Assembly: GCF_900582195.1 (NCBI RefSeq)
Contig: NZ_UTHA01000001.1
Span: 558,001 to 622,000 of the forward strand
Length of the DNA stretch: 64,000 bases
Direction of reading: 5' to 3'
DNA from: Pseudomonas viridiflava
Lineage (GTDB): Bacteria; Pseudomonadota; Gammaproteobacteria; Pseudomonadales; Pseudomonadaceae
The notes under the pieces are model-generated. The model had not been told where the DNA came from. It ran no database searches and saw nothing but the letters and a program-made list of their open reading frames with translations. Shown one piece after another: positions 26,319 to 36,009 of this stretch (position 1 is its first letter; each line of letters opens with the position of its first letter). The position numbers and the translations under genes are program-made.

Positions 26319-29189
26319 TTAAACCGGTTTCTCCTGTCCGCGCAAAAGCCCGGCCAGACCGCCCGCCTCTACCGGCCGGCTGATCAGATAACCCTGCACT
26401 TCATCGCAACGCTCGGCCCGCAAAAATTCCAGTTGCTCTTGCCGCTCTACGCCTTCAGCGACCACCTTCAATGACAACCCATGCGCCATGGCGATGATCG
26501 CGCGGGTAATCGCCGCATCTTCACTGCCCTCACCCAACCCGCGAATGAACGCCTGATCGATTTTCACGTAATCCACCGGTATGCGCTTGAGGTAACTCAA
26601 CGACGAATAACCGGTGCCAAAGTCGTCGATGGCCAGCTTCACCCCCAGATCACGCAGTTGCTGGAAGGTCGCGATGATGTGTTCGACGCTGTCGAGCAAC
26701 TGGCTTTCGGTCAGCTCCAGTTCGAGGTAGTGCGGCGCCAGCCCGGTTTCCTCCAGTACCTGCCGCACCAGACTGACCAGTTTGCCCTGACGCAGTTGAT
26801 GCACCGACAGGTTCACCGAAACACGGATCGGCTCCAGGCCCTGGCGCTGCCACTCGCAGGCCTGCCAGCACGCCTGACGCAGGACGAATTCGCCGATCGG
26901 CCCGATCAGACCGGTTTCCTCGGCCAGCCCGATGAAATCCCCCGGCGGCACCCGGCCCATGGTCGGATGATCCCAACGTACCAGCGCTTCCGCCGCATTC
27001 AGCCGTCCGGTCTCCAGGCACAGCTTCGGTTGATAGAACACTTTCAGCTGTTTGTCTTCGATGGCTTTGCGCAACCGGTTTTCCAGCTGCAAGCGCTCAA
27101 GGGTGCTGGCCTGCAGGCTGTCGGTGTAGAACTGGAAATTGTTCCCGCCCAAGTGCTTGGCATGTTGCATGGCCATGTTCGACTGGCTGACCAGTGCGGA
27201 GATTTCCCGGGCGTTGTCCGGCAACATGCTGATGCCCATCGACGCGCTGACCACCAGTTCATGGCCTTCCACGGTCAGCGGCAGGCGCAGCTTGCTCGAC
27301 AGTCGCGTGGCGACACGGGCAAGACTCGACAGGTTGCCATAGGCATCGAACAGCACCGCGAACTCATCACCAGACAACCGCGCAATGGTGTCGGCCTCCG
27401 GCAAGGCATTGACCAACCGACGCGCGATTTTCTGCAACAACTGGTCGGCAACTTCATGGCCGAGGCTGTCATTGAGCAATTTGAAGCGATCCAGATTGAT
27501 GTGCAGCAATGCCAGACTGCGCCGGCCCTGGCGCGAACGCTGATGCGCTTCATGCAAACGCTCGCGGAACAACGAACGGTTGGCCAGCCCGGTCAACTCG
27601 TCGTAATGGGTCAGATAACGCATTCGCTCTTCGGATTCGCGACGCGCTGACAGATCGGCGAAGAAGCCCACGATATGACTGACATTTCCCCGACTATCGC
27701 GCACCACATTCAATTGCAACCACTGCGGGTACAGCTCGCCGTTCTTGCGCGTCTCAACCAGTTCACCCTGCCAATTGCCGTGCTCCTCAAGTGCATGGCG
27801 GATCGCAACATAGTGACGACGGGCATCACGGCTGCACGGCAGTTCGACGACATTGCGCCCGAGCATGTCGTCGATGTCGTAACCAGTGACCCGGCTGAAT
27901 GCCTGATTGATCGCGATCAGCGCGTAATTCGGGTCGAGAATGACGATGCCTTCGCTGGCCGCTTCGAACACCGTCGCCGCCAGGCGTTGCTGTTCTTCGA
28001 GGCTTTTGCTGGCACTGATGTCGCGGCGGGTGCCGACCATGCGAATCACCCGGCCGCTGTCACTGCGCTCTACGGCGCGGCCACGGTCTTCGATCCACAC
28101 CCAATGACCATCGCTGTGACGCACGCGGTATTCGATTTGATAATCCTCGGTGCGTCCCTTCAAGTGCTCGATCAACGCGTACTTCAGCGTCGGTACATCG
28201 TCGGGATGCAAACGTGGCTTGAGGTCGCGCAAAAGCGCCGTGACGTATTCCGGAGCGAGGCCGAACAGCTCCTGAATCTGCGTGTGGTGGACTTCGTCGG
28301 TTTGCAGGTTCCAATCCCACAGCCCCAGCTCACTGGCCTTCAACGCCAGCGCCAGCCGTGCCTCGCTTTTGCTCAAGGCCTGATTGGCCGCGTCCAGTTC
28401 AAGGCTGCGCTGAGCGACGCGGTCCTCAAGTTCGACCTGAGCTTCGCGCAGCTTCCCTTCGGCGCAGCGCCGGTGTTCGATTTCTTTGGCCAACTCCTGA
28501 TTGAGTCGCTCGCTGCGCGACTGCGTCTGTTGCAGATGTTCGATCAGATGCTGATTCTGGAAACGCCGCAACAAGCCGCGATCGATCAGCCGATTGACCT
28601 GCCATGCGACCACGCTCAGCGAGCCGAGCAGGATCAGGCCGAGCCAGCCCCAACCGCGCGCCTGCTCGTCACCGCCCCAGAACAGATAACCGATCGCCGG
28701 CAACAGGCAGGGCAAGGTAAACGACAGAAACGCCGGCAGGCTCACCGCATAGGCAACGCTGGCCGAGAGAGTCGCGGCGCCGATCAGGCCGAACACCCAG
28801 GCTTGTTGCATGAAATTGTCGGCGGGCACCAGGGCGATGCCGGCGCCGGCGAGGGTCAGGCCGGTCATGGTCGAGCCGAGCAGAAACATCCGCCGCCAGA
28901 TCGGTTGCGCCTGACGGTCAGGGATCGCCGAATCGAACGCGGCGACCTGAATCACCCGCAACGCCACCAGCGACAACAACCACACCAGCCAGACGCTGAC
29001 CACGAAGTAACGCTGCGGGCTCCAGAGCAAACCGGCGCAGACCAGACCATTGATCAACATGAACAGCGTGGGCAACAACGAGCCCTGATACAGCAGACGC
29101 GTGCGCTCCACCGCCATTTCGACGGCATAGTGCTTGCGGATAACCCGGGGTTCCACAGAGGGGCCCGACAGTTCGGAGCTGAGGGTCAT
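26319..29189 (-). CDS. membrane PAS-GGDEF-EAL cyclic-di-GMP signalling protein
   Basis: About 956 residues from ATG 29189; an upstream in-frame ATG at 29249 is possible but gives a tail not expected. The N-terminal ~200 residues hold six to seven hydrophobic segments (a MASE-like sensor). A coiled coil (~215-285) leads to two PAS domains (~290-415 and ~430-545), then a GGDEF domain whose signature is SGDEF (RLSGDEFAVLF, ~600) and an EAL domain with EALVRW, DDFGTGYSSLSYL and VKIDQAFI intact. The EAL half should hydrolyse c-di-GMP; the Ser variant of GGDEF may still be active or may bind GTP as a regulator. P. aeruginosa has a similar gene (PA5442) beside uvrD. Confidence 0.92.
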   Translation of the reverse strand: MTLSSELSGPSVEPRVIRKHYAVEMAVERTRLLYQGSLLPTLFMLINGLVCAGLLWSPQRYFVVSVWLVWLLSLVALRVIQVAAFDSAIPDRQAQPIWRRMFLLGSTMTGLTLAGAGIALVPADNFMQQAWVFGLIGAATLSASVAYAVSLPAFLSFTLPCLLPAIGYLFWGGDEQARGWGWLGLILLGSLSVVAWQVNRLIDRGLLRRFQNQHLIEHLQQTQSRSERLNQELAKEIEHRRCAEGKLREAQVELEDRVAQRSLELDAANQALSKSEARLALALKASELGLWDWNLQTDEVHHTQIQELFGLAPEYVTALLRDLKPRLHPDDVPTLKYALIEHLKGRTEDYQIEYRVRHSDGHWVWIEDRGRAVERSDSGRVIRMVGTRRDISASKSLEEQQRLAATVFEAASEGIVILDPNYALIAINQAFSRVTGYDIDDMLGRNVVELPCSRDARRHYVAIRHALEEHGNWQGELVETRKNGELYPQWLQLNVVRDSRGNVSHIVGFFADLSARRESEERMRYLTHYDELTGLANRSLFRERLHEAHQRSRQGRRSLALLHINLDRFKLLNDSLGHEVADQLLQKIARRLVNALPEADTIARLSGDEFAVLFDAYGNLSSLARVATRLSSKLRLPLTVEGHELVVSASMGISMLPDNAREISALVSQSNMAMQHAKHLGGNNFQFYTDSLQASTLERLQLENRLRKAIEDKQLKVFYQPKLCLETGRLNAAEALVRWDHPTMGRVPPGDFIGLAEETGLIGPIGEFVLRQACWQACEWQRQGLEPIRVSVNLSVHQLRQGKLVSLVRQVLEETGLAPHYLELELTESQLLDSVEHIIATFQQLRDLGVKLAIDDFGTGYSSLSYLKRIPVDYVKIDQAFIRGLGEGSEDAAITRAIIAMAHGLSLKVVAEGVERQEQLEFLRAERCDEVQGYLISRPVEAGGLAGLLRGQEKPV

Positions 29190-29446
29190 GGGCAACGTTC
29201 TTGTTCTTATAAGGCGGGCGTGCGCCCGAAACGTGGACGGAGCATACACAAGCCGATCCGGTTGCCAAACTGCTCCAGGTCATATTTTCAGCGAAACTTT
29301 TCGCCCCCGCGAAGCCGACGAAACCCGCAGAGCGAGGCAGGCTGACGCTTGCAGCGGGTGACCGACCGGTCGTCATTCGCAGCACTTTCATCGGCTAATG
29401 CAAAGCTCGGTTTGCCCGGGCCTGCGGCGCACCCTAGAATGCCCCG

Positions 29447-31630
29447 ATGCGCGATGATCTCTCCCTTCTGCTGAACTCCCTCAACGATGCCCAACGCCAG
29501 GCCGTAGCAGCCCCCGTTGGCCGTCAGTTGGTCTTGGCCGGTGCTGGCTCCGGTAAAACCCGAGTGCTGGTGCACCGTATCGCCTGGTTGATCCAGGTCG
29601 AAAACGCCTCGCCCCACTCCATTCTGTCGGTGACCTTCACCAACAAGGCCGCTGCGGAGATGCGTCACCGCATCGAGCAGTTGCTGGGGATCAACCCGGC
29701 CGGCATGTGGGTCGGCACCTTCCACGGCCTGGCGCACCGCTTGTTGCGGGCGCACTGGCAGGAAGCCGGGCTGAGCCAGACCTTCCAGATTCTCGACAGC
29801 GACGACCAGCAACGGCTGGTCAAGCGGGTGATCCGCGAGCTGGGTCTGGACGAACAACGCTGGCCGGCCCGTCAGGCGCAGTGGTTCATCAACGGTCAGA
29901 AAGACGAAGGCCTGCGTCCGCAACACATTCAAGCCAGCGGCGATTTGTATCTGGCGACCATGCGCGGCATTTACGAAGCCTACGAGGCGGCGTGCCAGCG
30001 TGCCGGCGTCATCGACTTCTCCGAATTGCTCCTGCGTGCCCTCGATCTGTGGCGCGATCACCCCGGCCTGCTGGCGCACTATCAGAAGCGCTTCCGGCAT
30101 ATTCTGGTGGACGAATTCCAGGACACCAACGCCGTGCAGTACGCCTGGTTGCGTCTGCTCGGCAAGGGCGGCGACAGCCTGATGGTGGTCGGCGACGACG
30201 ACCAGTCGATCTACGGCTGGCGCGGCGCGAAAATCGAGAACATTCACCAGTACTCTTCGGACTTCCCGGATTCGGTGACCATTCGTCTGGAGCAGAACTA
30301 CCGCTCCACCGCCGGCATCCTCAAAGCTGCCAACGCCTTGATCGCCAATAACACCGGGCGTCTGGGCAAAGAGCTGTGGACCGACGGCGGCGATGGCGAA
30401 GCGATCAATCTGTACGCCGCATTCAATGAACATGACGAAGCACGCTACGTTGTCGAAAGCATCGAAAGCGCGCTGAAAACCGGCCTGGCTCGCAGCGATA
30501 TCGCGATTCTGTACCGCTCCAACGCCCAATCGCGCGTTCTGGAAGAGGCCTTGCTGCGCGAGCGTATTCCGTACCGCATCTATGGCGGTCAGCGCTTCTT
30601 CGAACGTGCGGAAATCAAGAACGCCATGGCGTATCTGCGTTTGCTGGAAGGTCGCGGCAACGATGCGGCGCTGGAACGGGTGATCAACGTTCCGGCCCGT
30701 GGTATTGGGGAAAAAACCGTTGAAGCGATCCGCGAGCACGCCCGCCATAGCGATGTGTCGATGTGGGAAGCGATGCGTCAACTGGTCGCCAATAAAGGCC
30801 TGACCGGACGCGCGGCAGGGGCTCTCGGTGCGTTTATCGAACTGATCGAGAACCTCGCTGCCAAGTGCATGGAAATGCCGCTGCATTTGATGACGCAAAC
30901 CGTCATCGAGCAATCCGGTCTGATCGCTTATCACGAGGCGGAAAAAGGCGAGAAAGGCCAGGCCCGGGTAGAAAACCTTGAGGAACTGGTCAGCGCTGCG
31001 CGCAACTTCGAGAACACCGAAGAGGACGAAGAACTGACGCCACTGGCGGCATTCCTCGGCCACGCTTCGCTGGAAGCCGGCGACACCCAGGCCGACGAGC
31101 ACGAAGACAGCATTCAGTTGATGACCCTGCACAGCGCCAAAGGCCTGGAATTCCCTTACGTGTTCCTCGTGGGCATGGAAGAAGGCCTGTTTCCGCACAA
31201 GATGAGCCTGGAAGAGCCGGGACGTCTGGAAGAAGAGCGGCGCTTGGCTTACGTAGGCATTACCCGGGCGATGCAGAATCTGGTGATGACCTATGCGGAA
31301 ACCCGACGCCTGTACGGCAGTGAAACCTACAACAAGGTTTCGCGTTTCGTCCGCGAAGTGCCGAAGGGGCTGATTCAGGAAGTGCGCCTGTCGAACAGCG
31401 TCAGCCGACCGTTCGGCGGCAATCAGTCGATGAGCGGCAGCAACCTGTTCAGCGGCAGCGAGATTCCGGAAACGGGTTTCAGCCTGGGTCAGGCGGTGCG
31501 TCATTCGATCTTTGGCGACGGCGTGATCCTCAACTTCGAAGGTGCCGGCGCACAGGCGCGGGTGCAGGTGAACTTCAGCGAAGGCAGCAAGTGGCTGATG
31601 CTCGGTTACGCCAAGCTGGAAGCGATCTGA
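29447..31630 (+). CDS. uvrD: DNA helicase II
   Basis: A 727-residue superfamily 1A 3'-5' helicase for nucleotide-excision and mismatch repair. Motifs in order: Q motif (LNDAQRQAV, ~12-20), Walker A GAGSGKT (~32-38), TFTNKAAAEMRHRI, Walker B LVDEFQDTN, GDDDQSIYGWRGA, QNYRST, LHSAKGLEFPYVFLVGMEEG, and AYVGITRA. The C-terminal domain ends with GDGVILNFEGAGAQARVQVNF, the Tudor-like polymerase-binding end of UvrD. Length matches the family (~720). The ATG at 29447 has no strong ribosome site. A REPIN follows the stop. Confidence 0.96.
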   Translation: MRDDLSLLLNSLNDAQRQAVAAPVGRQLVLAGAGSGKTRVLVHRIAWLIQVENASPHSILSVTFTNKAAAEMRHRIEQLLGINPAGMWVGTFHGLAHRLLRAHWQEAGLSQTFQILDSDDQQRLVKRVIRELGLDEQRWPARQAQWFINGQKDEGLRPQHIQASGDLYLATMRGIYEAYEAACQRAGVIDFSELLLRALDLWRDHPGLLAHYQKRFRHILVDEFQDTNAVQYAWLRLLGKGGDSLMVVGDDDQSIYGWRGAKIENIHQYSSDFPDSVTIRLEQNYRSTAGILKAANALIANNTGRLGKELWTDGGDGEAINLYAAFNEHDEARYVVESIESALKTGLARSDIAILYRSNAQSRVLEEALLRERIPYRIYGGQRFFERAEIKNAMAYLRLLEGRGNDAALERVINVPARGIGEKTVEAIREHARHSDVSMWEAMRQLVANKGLTGRAAGALGAFIELIENLAAKCMEMPLHLMTQTVIEQSGLIAYHEAEKGEKGQARVENLEELVSAARNFENTEEDEELTPLAAFLGHASLEAGDTQADEHEDSIQLMTLHSAKGLEFPYVFLVGMEEGLFPHKMSLEEPGRLEEERRLAYVGITRAMQNLVMTYAETRRLYGSETYNKVSRFVREVPKGLIQEVRLSNSVSRPFGGNQSMSGSNLFSGSEIPETGFSLGQAVRHSIFGDGVILNFEGAGAQARVQVNFSEGSKWLMLGYAKLEAI

Positions 31631-31647
31631 CGCCGATTTCGCTTTTC

Positions 31648-31735
31648 TGTGGGAGCGAGCCTGCTCGCGAATGAAATCACCGCGGTTGATCTGATAGACC
31701 ACGGTGCAGCTTTCGCGAGCAGGCTCGCTCCCACA
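31648..31735. repeat. REPIN after uvrD
   Basis: TGTGGGAGCGAGCCTGCTCG... (31648-31670) and the inverse arm (31712-31735) flank a 41-bp spacer. It is 17 bp after the uvrD stop and may stabilise its mRNA end. Confidence 0.95.
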
Positions 31736-31926
31736 GGGTTTGGCGTTCTGACCAACAATCCCGCTGAACCTATCTCCTTTTCCTACAGACAAAAGTACAT
31801 AAGCTGATTGCCTCGCGAAGCTGAACGCAACCTGTCAGGCAAAAGCCCGAAACACTCTCTCGCTAGCCAGTAACACTTCAGCTGTGCAACATGGCGCGCG
31901 TGTCTCCACAAACGGGAATACCCTTT

Positions 31927-32802
31927 ATGAAACGTTTTCTTAGCATCGCCATGGCGTTGTGCATCGGCCTGACGATGAGCCTCGACGCCAACGCCAAGCG
32001 CTTTGGTGGTGGCAAAAGCGCCGGCGCTGCGCCGACGCACCAGACCAGCCAGATGGCTCCTTCTTCTCCAGGTGTCGGCGGCGCAGCAGCGACCGCTGGT
32101 GCTGCCGGTGCCGCAGGCGCTGCCGCCAAGGCCGGCGGTGCTTCGAAATGGCTCGGCCCTCTGGCCGGTATCGCCGCCGGTGGCCTGCTCGCTTCCATGT
32201 TCATGGGCGGCGGCTTCCAGGGCATGCAGATCTTCGACATCCTGATCATGGCCGTGATCGCGTTCGTGATCTTCCGCTTCATCGCCGCGCGTCGCCGCAA
32301 GCAGCAGGAGCAATTCGCTCCGGCCGGTGCGCCGATGCAGCGTGAAGTGTTCGAGCAGAAGCCTGCCGCCATGGGTTCGATCTTCGGTGGTTCGGCTGCA
32401 CCTGCTGCCGCCCGTCCGGTGATCAACGCGCCGGCCTGGTTCAACGAGCAGAACTTCCTTGAAGCTGCACGCAGCCACTTCCAGTCGCTGCAGCAGCACT
32501 GGGACGCCAATGAAATGGACAAGATCGCCGAGTTCGTGACCCCGCAAATGCTCGAGTTCCTCAAGCGTGAGCGTGCGGACCTGGGCGACGGCTTCCAGTC
32601 GACCTACATCGACAACCTCCAGGTACAGCTGGACGGCGTTGATGACCGTGCCGACAAGACCATCGCCACCCTGACCTTCAGCGGTGTGTCGAAAACCTCG
32701 CGCTTCGACCAGGGCGAAGTGTTCAGCGAAAGCTGGAACATGGAACGCCCGCAGGGCGAGAACCAGCCTTGGCTGGTTGCCGGTATCCGCCAGAACGGCT
32801 GA
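31927..32802 (+). CDS. Tim44-like domain protein, exported/membrane
   Basis: A 291-residue protein with an N-terminal signal peptide (MKRFLSIAMALCIGLTMSLDANA), then a Gly/Ala-rich low-complexity stretch (~25-80) and two hydrophobic segments (~82-125, including IFDILIMAVIAFVIFRFI) followed by basic ARRRKQ. The C-terminal Tim44-like domain runs from ~175 to 291 (FNEQNFLEAARSHFQSLQQHWDANEMDKIAEFVTPQML). Bacterial members are inner-membrane anchored and of unknown role; the mitochondrial domain binds membranes. I start it at ATG 31927, the residue that opens the signal peptide. A terminator follows at 32832. Confidence 0.9.
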   Translation: MKRFLSIAMALCIGLTMSLDANAKRFGGGKSAGAAPTHQTSQMAPSSPGVGGAAATAGAAGAAGAAAKAGGASKWLGPLAGIAAGGLLASMFMGGGFQGMQIFDILIMAVIAFVIFRFIAARRRKQQEQFAPAGAPMQREVFEQKPAAMGSIFGGSAAPAAARPVINAPAWFNEQNFLEAARSHFQSLQQHWDANEMDKIAEFVTPQMLEFLKRERADLGDGFQSTYIDNLQVQLDGVDDRADKTIATLTFSGVSKTSRFDQGEVFSESWNMERPQGENQPWLVAGIRQNG

Positions 32803-32831
32803 TCCCCCCGCGCGCTTCACTTGCTGTAATA

Positions 32832-32857
32832 AAAACCCCAGCCTCGGCTGGGGTTTT
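32832..32857. terminator. rho-independent terminator
   Basis: A 12-bp perfect stem (AAAACCCCAGCC / GGCTGGGGTTTT) has a very small loop and ends in four T. It lies 30 bp after the Tim44-like gene and can act in both directions. Confidence 0.88.
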
Positions 32858-32940
32858 CTATTTCGCGGTTGCATCTATAGCGAGCTACTGTATAAACCGG
32901 CCCATATAAACCGCGCCATTCAAGCAAGAGGATCCCGGAC

Positions 32941-33348
32941 GTGGAAGAAATCATCGAACAACTGCGTGAAGCCAACGAACCCGTGCCGGTTCCTTTGGAG
33001 TTGCCTGACGAAGATCTGCTGGTCGAAATCGAAGAACAACTGTTCATCGACATTCCGTTTGTCTTCAAAGAGTTTTTGCTGACCGTCAGCGATGTGGTTT
33101 ACGGCAGCCTCGAGCCGGTGACCGTCACCGACCCGCAATCTCACACCTACTTGCCGGATGTCGCCGCCAACGCCTGGGATGTCGGTGTTGATCGCAGCCT
33201 GATCCCGATCTGTCAGGACGGTGATGACTACTACTGCGTTGAAGAAGACGGCACGGTGGTGCTGTGGCAGGCCGAAGAAGAGCTGATTGCCGAAGAAACC
33301 TGGGAATCGGTGTGGCACTGGGCGCGGGACGTCTGGCTGGAAAGCTGA
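32941..33348 (+). CDS. SMI1/KNR4-family (SUKH) protein
   Basis: A 135-residue acidic protein beginning at GTG 32941, with AGAGGA ten bases upstream. It has the SUKH pattern: an N-terminal helix, LPDEDLLVEIEEQLFIDIPFVFKEFLLTVSD, then a W/D-containing core (LIPICQDGDDYYCVEEDGTVVLW) and a C-terminal helix (ESVWHWARDVWLES). SUKH proteins are often immunity proteins against contact-dependent or polymorphic toxins, but many bacterial copies stand alone with no known role. No toxin gene is beside it here; the neighbours are Tim44-like and an antiporter. Cytoplasmic. Confidence 0.85.
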   Translation: MEEIIEQLREANEPVPVPLELPDEDLLVEIEEQLFIDIPFVFKEFLLTVSDVVYGSLEPVTVTDPQSHTYLPDVAANAWDVGVDRSLIPICQDGDDYYCVEEDGTVVLWQAEEELIAEETWESVWHWARDVWLES

Positions 33349-33369
33349 TTGGCCAAACGCCCCGGCGAG

Positions 33370-35133
33370 TCAATGCCCCGACGACTCCTTGTGGTTGTCG
33401 AGGGTTTCCAGCAGCGCCACCTGCATCCGCGTGTGCACGCGGATGAACCAGCGCCAGAGCAGCGCCGCCACGGCGGCAGCGACCACGGCGATCAGCATCA
33501 GCAACTTGTTGGTCGGCAAGATACTGGCCGACAAGGCTGCCAACAGCAGGAAAATCACCAGCAGCGAGAGAATCGGGATCACTTCGGAGATCACCCGGCG
33601 CACTCGCTGCGTGTGCCGCCCGGCCATCTCTGGCTTCACCCCCATCTCCGCCAGCAGCATCGACAGCGCCTTGAGCTTGCGGTAAGCGGCAATCAGGAAC
33701 GGCAACGACACCAGCAACGCCCCGCCCCAGATCAACGCCTTCTGCCAGCTCGGATCACTGATCCAATCCTGCAACCACAGCGAGATGCGTTCGGCGAAAT
33801 ACGCGCCAGCGAAGAAGATTGCGATGACCAGTGCCAGATTGACCCCGACCTGCAGCAAGATCTTGCGAATGATGGAGGCCAGCATCGCGCCCTCACCTTG
33901 CGGCTGGATGCTGCGCAGCCATTCGCCGTACATGCCCAGCACACGGCCAAGAGGCTTGGGTACCGCCGCAGACAGCTTGATCGACAACGGATCAGCCGCT
34001 CGGATCAGATACGGCGTCAGCAGCGTGGTAATCACCGACACAGCTACAGCGACTGGATAAAGGAAGTTGCTGGTGACCTGCAAGGTCATGCCCAGCGCGG
34101 CGATGATGAAGGAAAATTCGCCAATCTGTGACAGCCCCATCCCCACCCGCAGTGAGGTACGTCCGTCGTTGCCGGCGATAAAGGCCCCGAGGCCGCAGGA
34201 CAACATCTTGCCGAGGACAACGGCCACGGTGATCACCGCAATCGGCCACGCATATTCGAGAAGAATCATCGGGTCGAGCATCAGGCCGATGGCAACGAAG
34301 AAGATCGCGCTGAATAGATCGCGAACCGGTTCGATCAGCCGCTCGATCTTCAGCAATTGCCGCGACTCGGCCATGATCGCGCCGATCAGGAACGCGCCAA
34401 GGACCATGCTGTATTCGAGTTTGACCACCAGCAGGCAGAAGCCGAAACACAGACCGAGCACGGTGATCAGCAACATCTCGTTGCTTTCGAATTTGGCCAC
34501 GTAAGCCAGCAGACGCGGCACCAACAGGATGCCGATGACCAGCGCGACGATCATGAACAGCGACAGCTTGCCGACCGTGGAAAACACTTCGCCGGAGCTG
34601 ACCGTGCCGCTGACAGCGATGCTCGATAGCAGCGCAATGATGCCGATACCGAGGATGTCTTCGACGATCAGCACGCCGAAGATCAACTGCGCAAAGCGCT
34701 CGTTTTTCATCTTCAGATCGTTGAGCGCCTTGACGATGATGGTGGTCGAAGAGATCGCCAGGATAGCGCCGAGGAACAGCGAATCCATGGTGTTCCAGTC
34801 AAACCAGCGGCCGATTTCATAACCGATCCAGATCATCAGGACGATTTCGAGGAACGCCGCAATAAACGCCGTGGCGCCGACCTTGAACAGCTTGCGCAGG
34901 CTGAACTCCAGGCCGAGACAGAACATCAGGAAAATCACCCCGAGTTCGGCGAGGGTCTTGATGGTTTCTTCGTCGTGGATCAGGCCGAACGGCGGCGTAT
35001 GCGGGCCAATGATGAAACCGGCGACGATGTAACCAAGCACCACCGGCTGCTTGAAACGGTGGAACAACACGGTCACCACACCTGCGACCAGCATGATCAC
35101 TGCCAGGTCCTGAATAAAACTGACGGCATGCAT
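33370..35133 (-). CDS. CPA2-family cation:proton antiporter (KefB/YbaL-like, no RCK domain)
   Basis: A 587-residue inner-membrane antiporter. Residues ~1-385 form the Na/H-exchanger domain of about twelve segments, with GYIVAGFIIGPHTPPFG, FCLGLEFSLRKL, AISSTTIIVKALND, IVEDILGIGIIALL (the ion-binding region) and GMGLSQIGEFSFII. In place of the TrkA-N/RCK nucleotide-binding domain of KefB, the C-terminal ~170 residues add three to four more hydrophobic segments and end in a short cytoplasmic tail. It probably exchanges K+ or Na+ for H+. GGAG lies upstream of the ATG. Single gene, divergent from the thioesterase gene. Confidence 0.9.
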   Translation of the reverse strand: MHAVSFIQDLAVIMLVAGVVTVLFHRFKQPVVLGYIVAGFIIGPHTPPFGLIHDEETIKTLAELGVIFLMFCLGLEFSLRKLFKVGATAFIAAFLEIVLMIWIGYEIGRWFDWNTMDSLFLGAILAISSTTIIVKALNDLKMKNERFAQLIFGVLIVEDILGIGIIALLSSIAVSGTVSSGEVFSTVGKLSLFMIVALVIGILLVPRLLAYVAKFESNEMLLITVLGLCFGFCLLVVKLEYSMVLGAFLIGAIMAESRQLLKIERLIEPVRDLFSAIFFVAIGLMLDPMILLEYAWPIAVITVAVVLGKMLSCGLGAFIAGNDGRTSLRVGMGLSQIGEFSFIIAALGMTLQVTSNFLYPVAVAVSVITTLLTPYLIRAADPLSIKLSAAVPKPLGRVLGMYGEWLRSIQPQGEGAMLASIIRKILLQVGVNLALVIAIFFAGAYFAERISLWLQDWISDPSWQKALIWGGALLVSLPFLIAAYRKLKALSMLLAEMGVKPEMAGRHTQRVRRVISEVIPILSLLVIFLLLAALSASILPTNKLLMLIAVVAAAVAALLWRWFIRVHTRMQVALLETLDNHKESSGH

Positions 35134-35412
35134 GGCGTGGGCTCCTTGAATGACGAGGCTCGCGCGCAGACGTCAGAAACATCTGAACGAGCTAGGTAAA
35201 AATCCGCTTTTCGTGTGGGAATCGCCTTTGAGGCGGGCTTTTGCAGGGTAACACCGCGACTTCCGCCTGGAATGCGGTGCAATATATGGAAACAGATCGA
35301 TACCAGCGTGACGGCAACCAGTCGCCCGGCGTCCCGATAACGGTGCTTTTGAAAAGCGACCAGGCACCCGCAGAGGTGCTTCCAGCAACCAGCCTTGATC
35401 CGTGAGAACGTT

Positions 35413-35895
35413 ATGGAACCCGGAAACGCCCAGCTGTCGATGACGGTACTGATGACCCCCGACATGGCCAACTTCTCTGGCAATGTTCACGGCGGCACCC
35501 TGCTCAAATACCTCGACGAAGTGGCCTATGCCTGCGCGAGCCGTTATGCCGGCCGCTACGTGGTAACCCTGTCGGTGGATCAGGTGATTTTCCGCGAGCC
35601 GATCCATGTCGGCGAACTGGTGACCTTCCTTGCGTCGGTCAACTACACCGGCAACACTTCGATGGAAGTCGGCATCAAAGTCGTCACCGAAAATATCCGC
35701 GAGCGCTCGGTGCGCCACACCAACAGCTGCTTCTTCACCATGGTCGCGGTGGATGACCAGCGCAAACCGGCACCCGTACCGCCGCTCCAACCGCAGAACA
35801 GTGAAGACAAGCGTCGTTATATGCAGGCGCAGCAGCGTCGGCAGATTCGCCAGGAGCTGGAGAAGCGCTATCAGGAGATCAAGGGCGACGCCTGA
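35413..35895 (+). CDS. acyl-CoA thioesterase (hotdog fold, YciA/BACH-like)
   Basis: A 160-residue hotdog-fold enzyme that hydrolyses acyl-CoA to free acid and CoA. The hotdog domain (~8-120) contains MTPDMANFSGNVHGGTLLKYLDEVAYACASRYAG, with the Asn-x-x-x-His-Gly-Gly loop, and the catalytic-side Asp in LDEVAY. After a Pro-rich linker, the last ~30 residues (KRRYMQAQQRRQIRQELEKRYQEI) form a charged helix, as in other Pseudomonas members. I start at ATG 35413, with TGAGAA just upstream. The upstream 279 bp (35134-35412) shows no convincing promoter, RNA or ORF. Confidence 0.9.
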   Translation: MEPGNAQLSMTVLMTPDMANFSGNVHGGTLLKYLDEVAYACASRYAGRYVVTLSVDQVIFREPIHVGELVTFLASVNYTGNTSMEVGIKVVTENIRERSVRHTNSCFFTMVAVDDQRKPAPVPPLQPQNSEDKRRYMQAQQRRQIRQELEKRYQEIKGDA

Positions 35896-35930
35896 TCAGT
35901 CTTCGGATTGATGCTGTCTGAGCTATAGCC

Positions 35931-35994
35931 TTCGCGAGCAAGCTCGCTCCCACATGATTGACACTGTACCTGTGGGAGCGAGCTTGCTCGCGAA
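35931..35994. repeat. short REPIN between the thioesterase gene and pdxY
   Basis: Arms TTCGCGAGCAAGCTCGCTCC... (35931-35954) and the inverse (35971-35994) are separated by only 16 bp, the most compact copy here. It lies between convergent genes. Confidence 0.95.
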
Positions 35995-36009
35995 TGGGGC
36001 AACGCGCTC

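Noticed and set aside
29215..29228. CGGGCG-TG-CGCCCG palindrome in the leader of the GGDEF/EAL gene
   Set aside because: In GC-rich DNA a 14-bp palindrome without a T-tract or partner site is not strong evidence of control.
27675..29345. 556-codon open frame on the plus strand
   Set aside because: Antisense to the PAS-GGDEF-EAL gene, Gln/Arg-rich in the way typical of shadow frames.
29288..31792. 834-codon open frame on the minus strand
   Set aside because: Antisense to uvrD, with no start signal or domain; it also runs through a REPIN.
35134..35412. Short stems near 35223 (CGCCT-TTG-AGGCG) and 35367 (GCACC/GGTGC) as a possible small RNA or terminator
   Set aside because: Only 5 bp each, no T-tract and no promoter; too weak to call.
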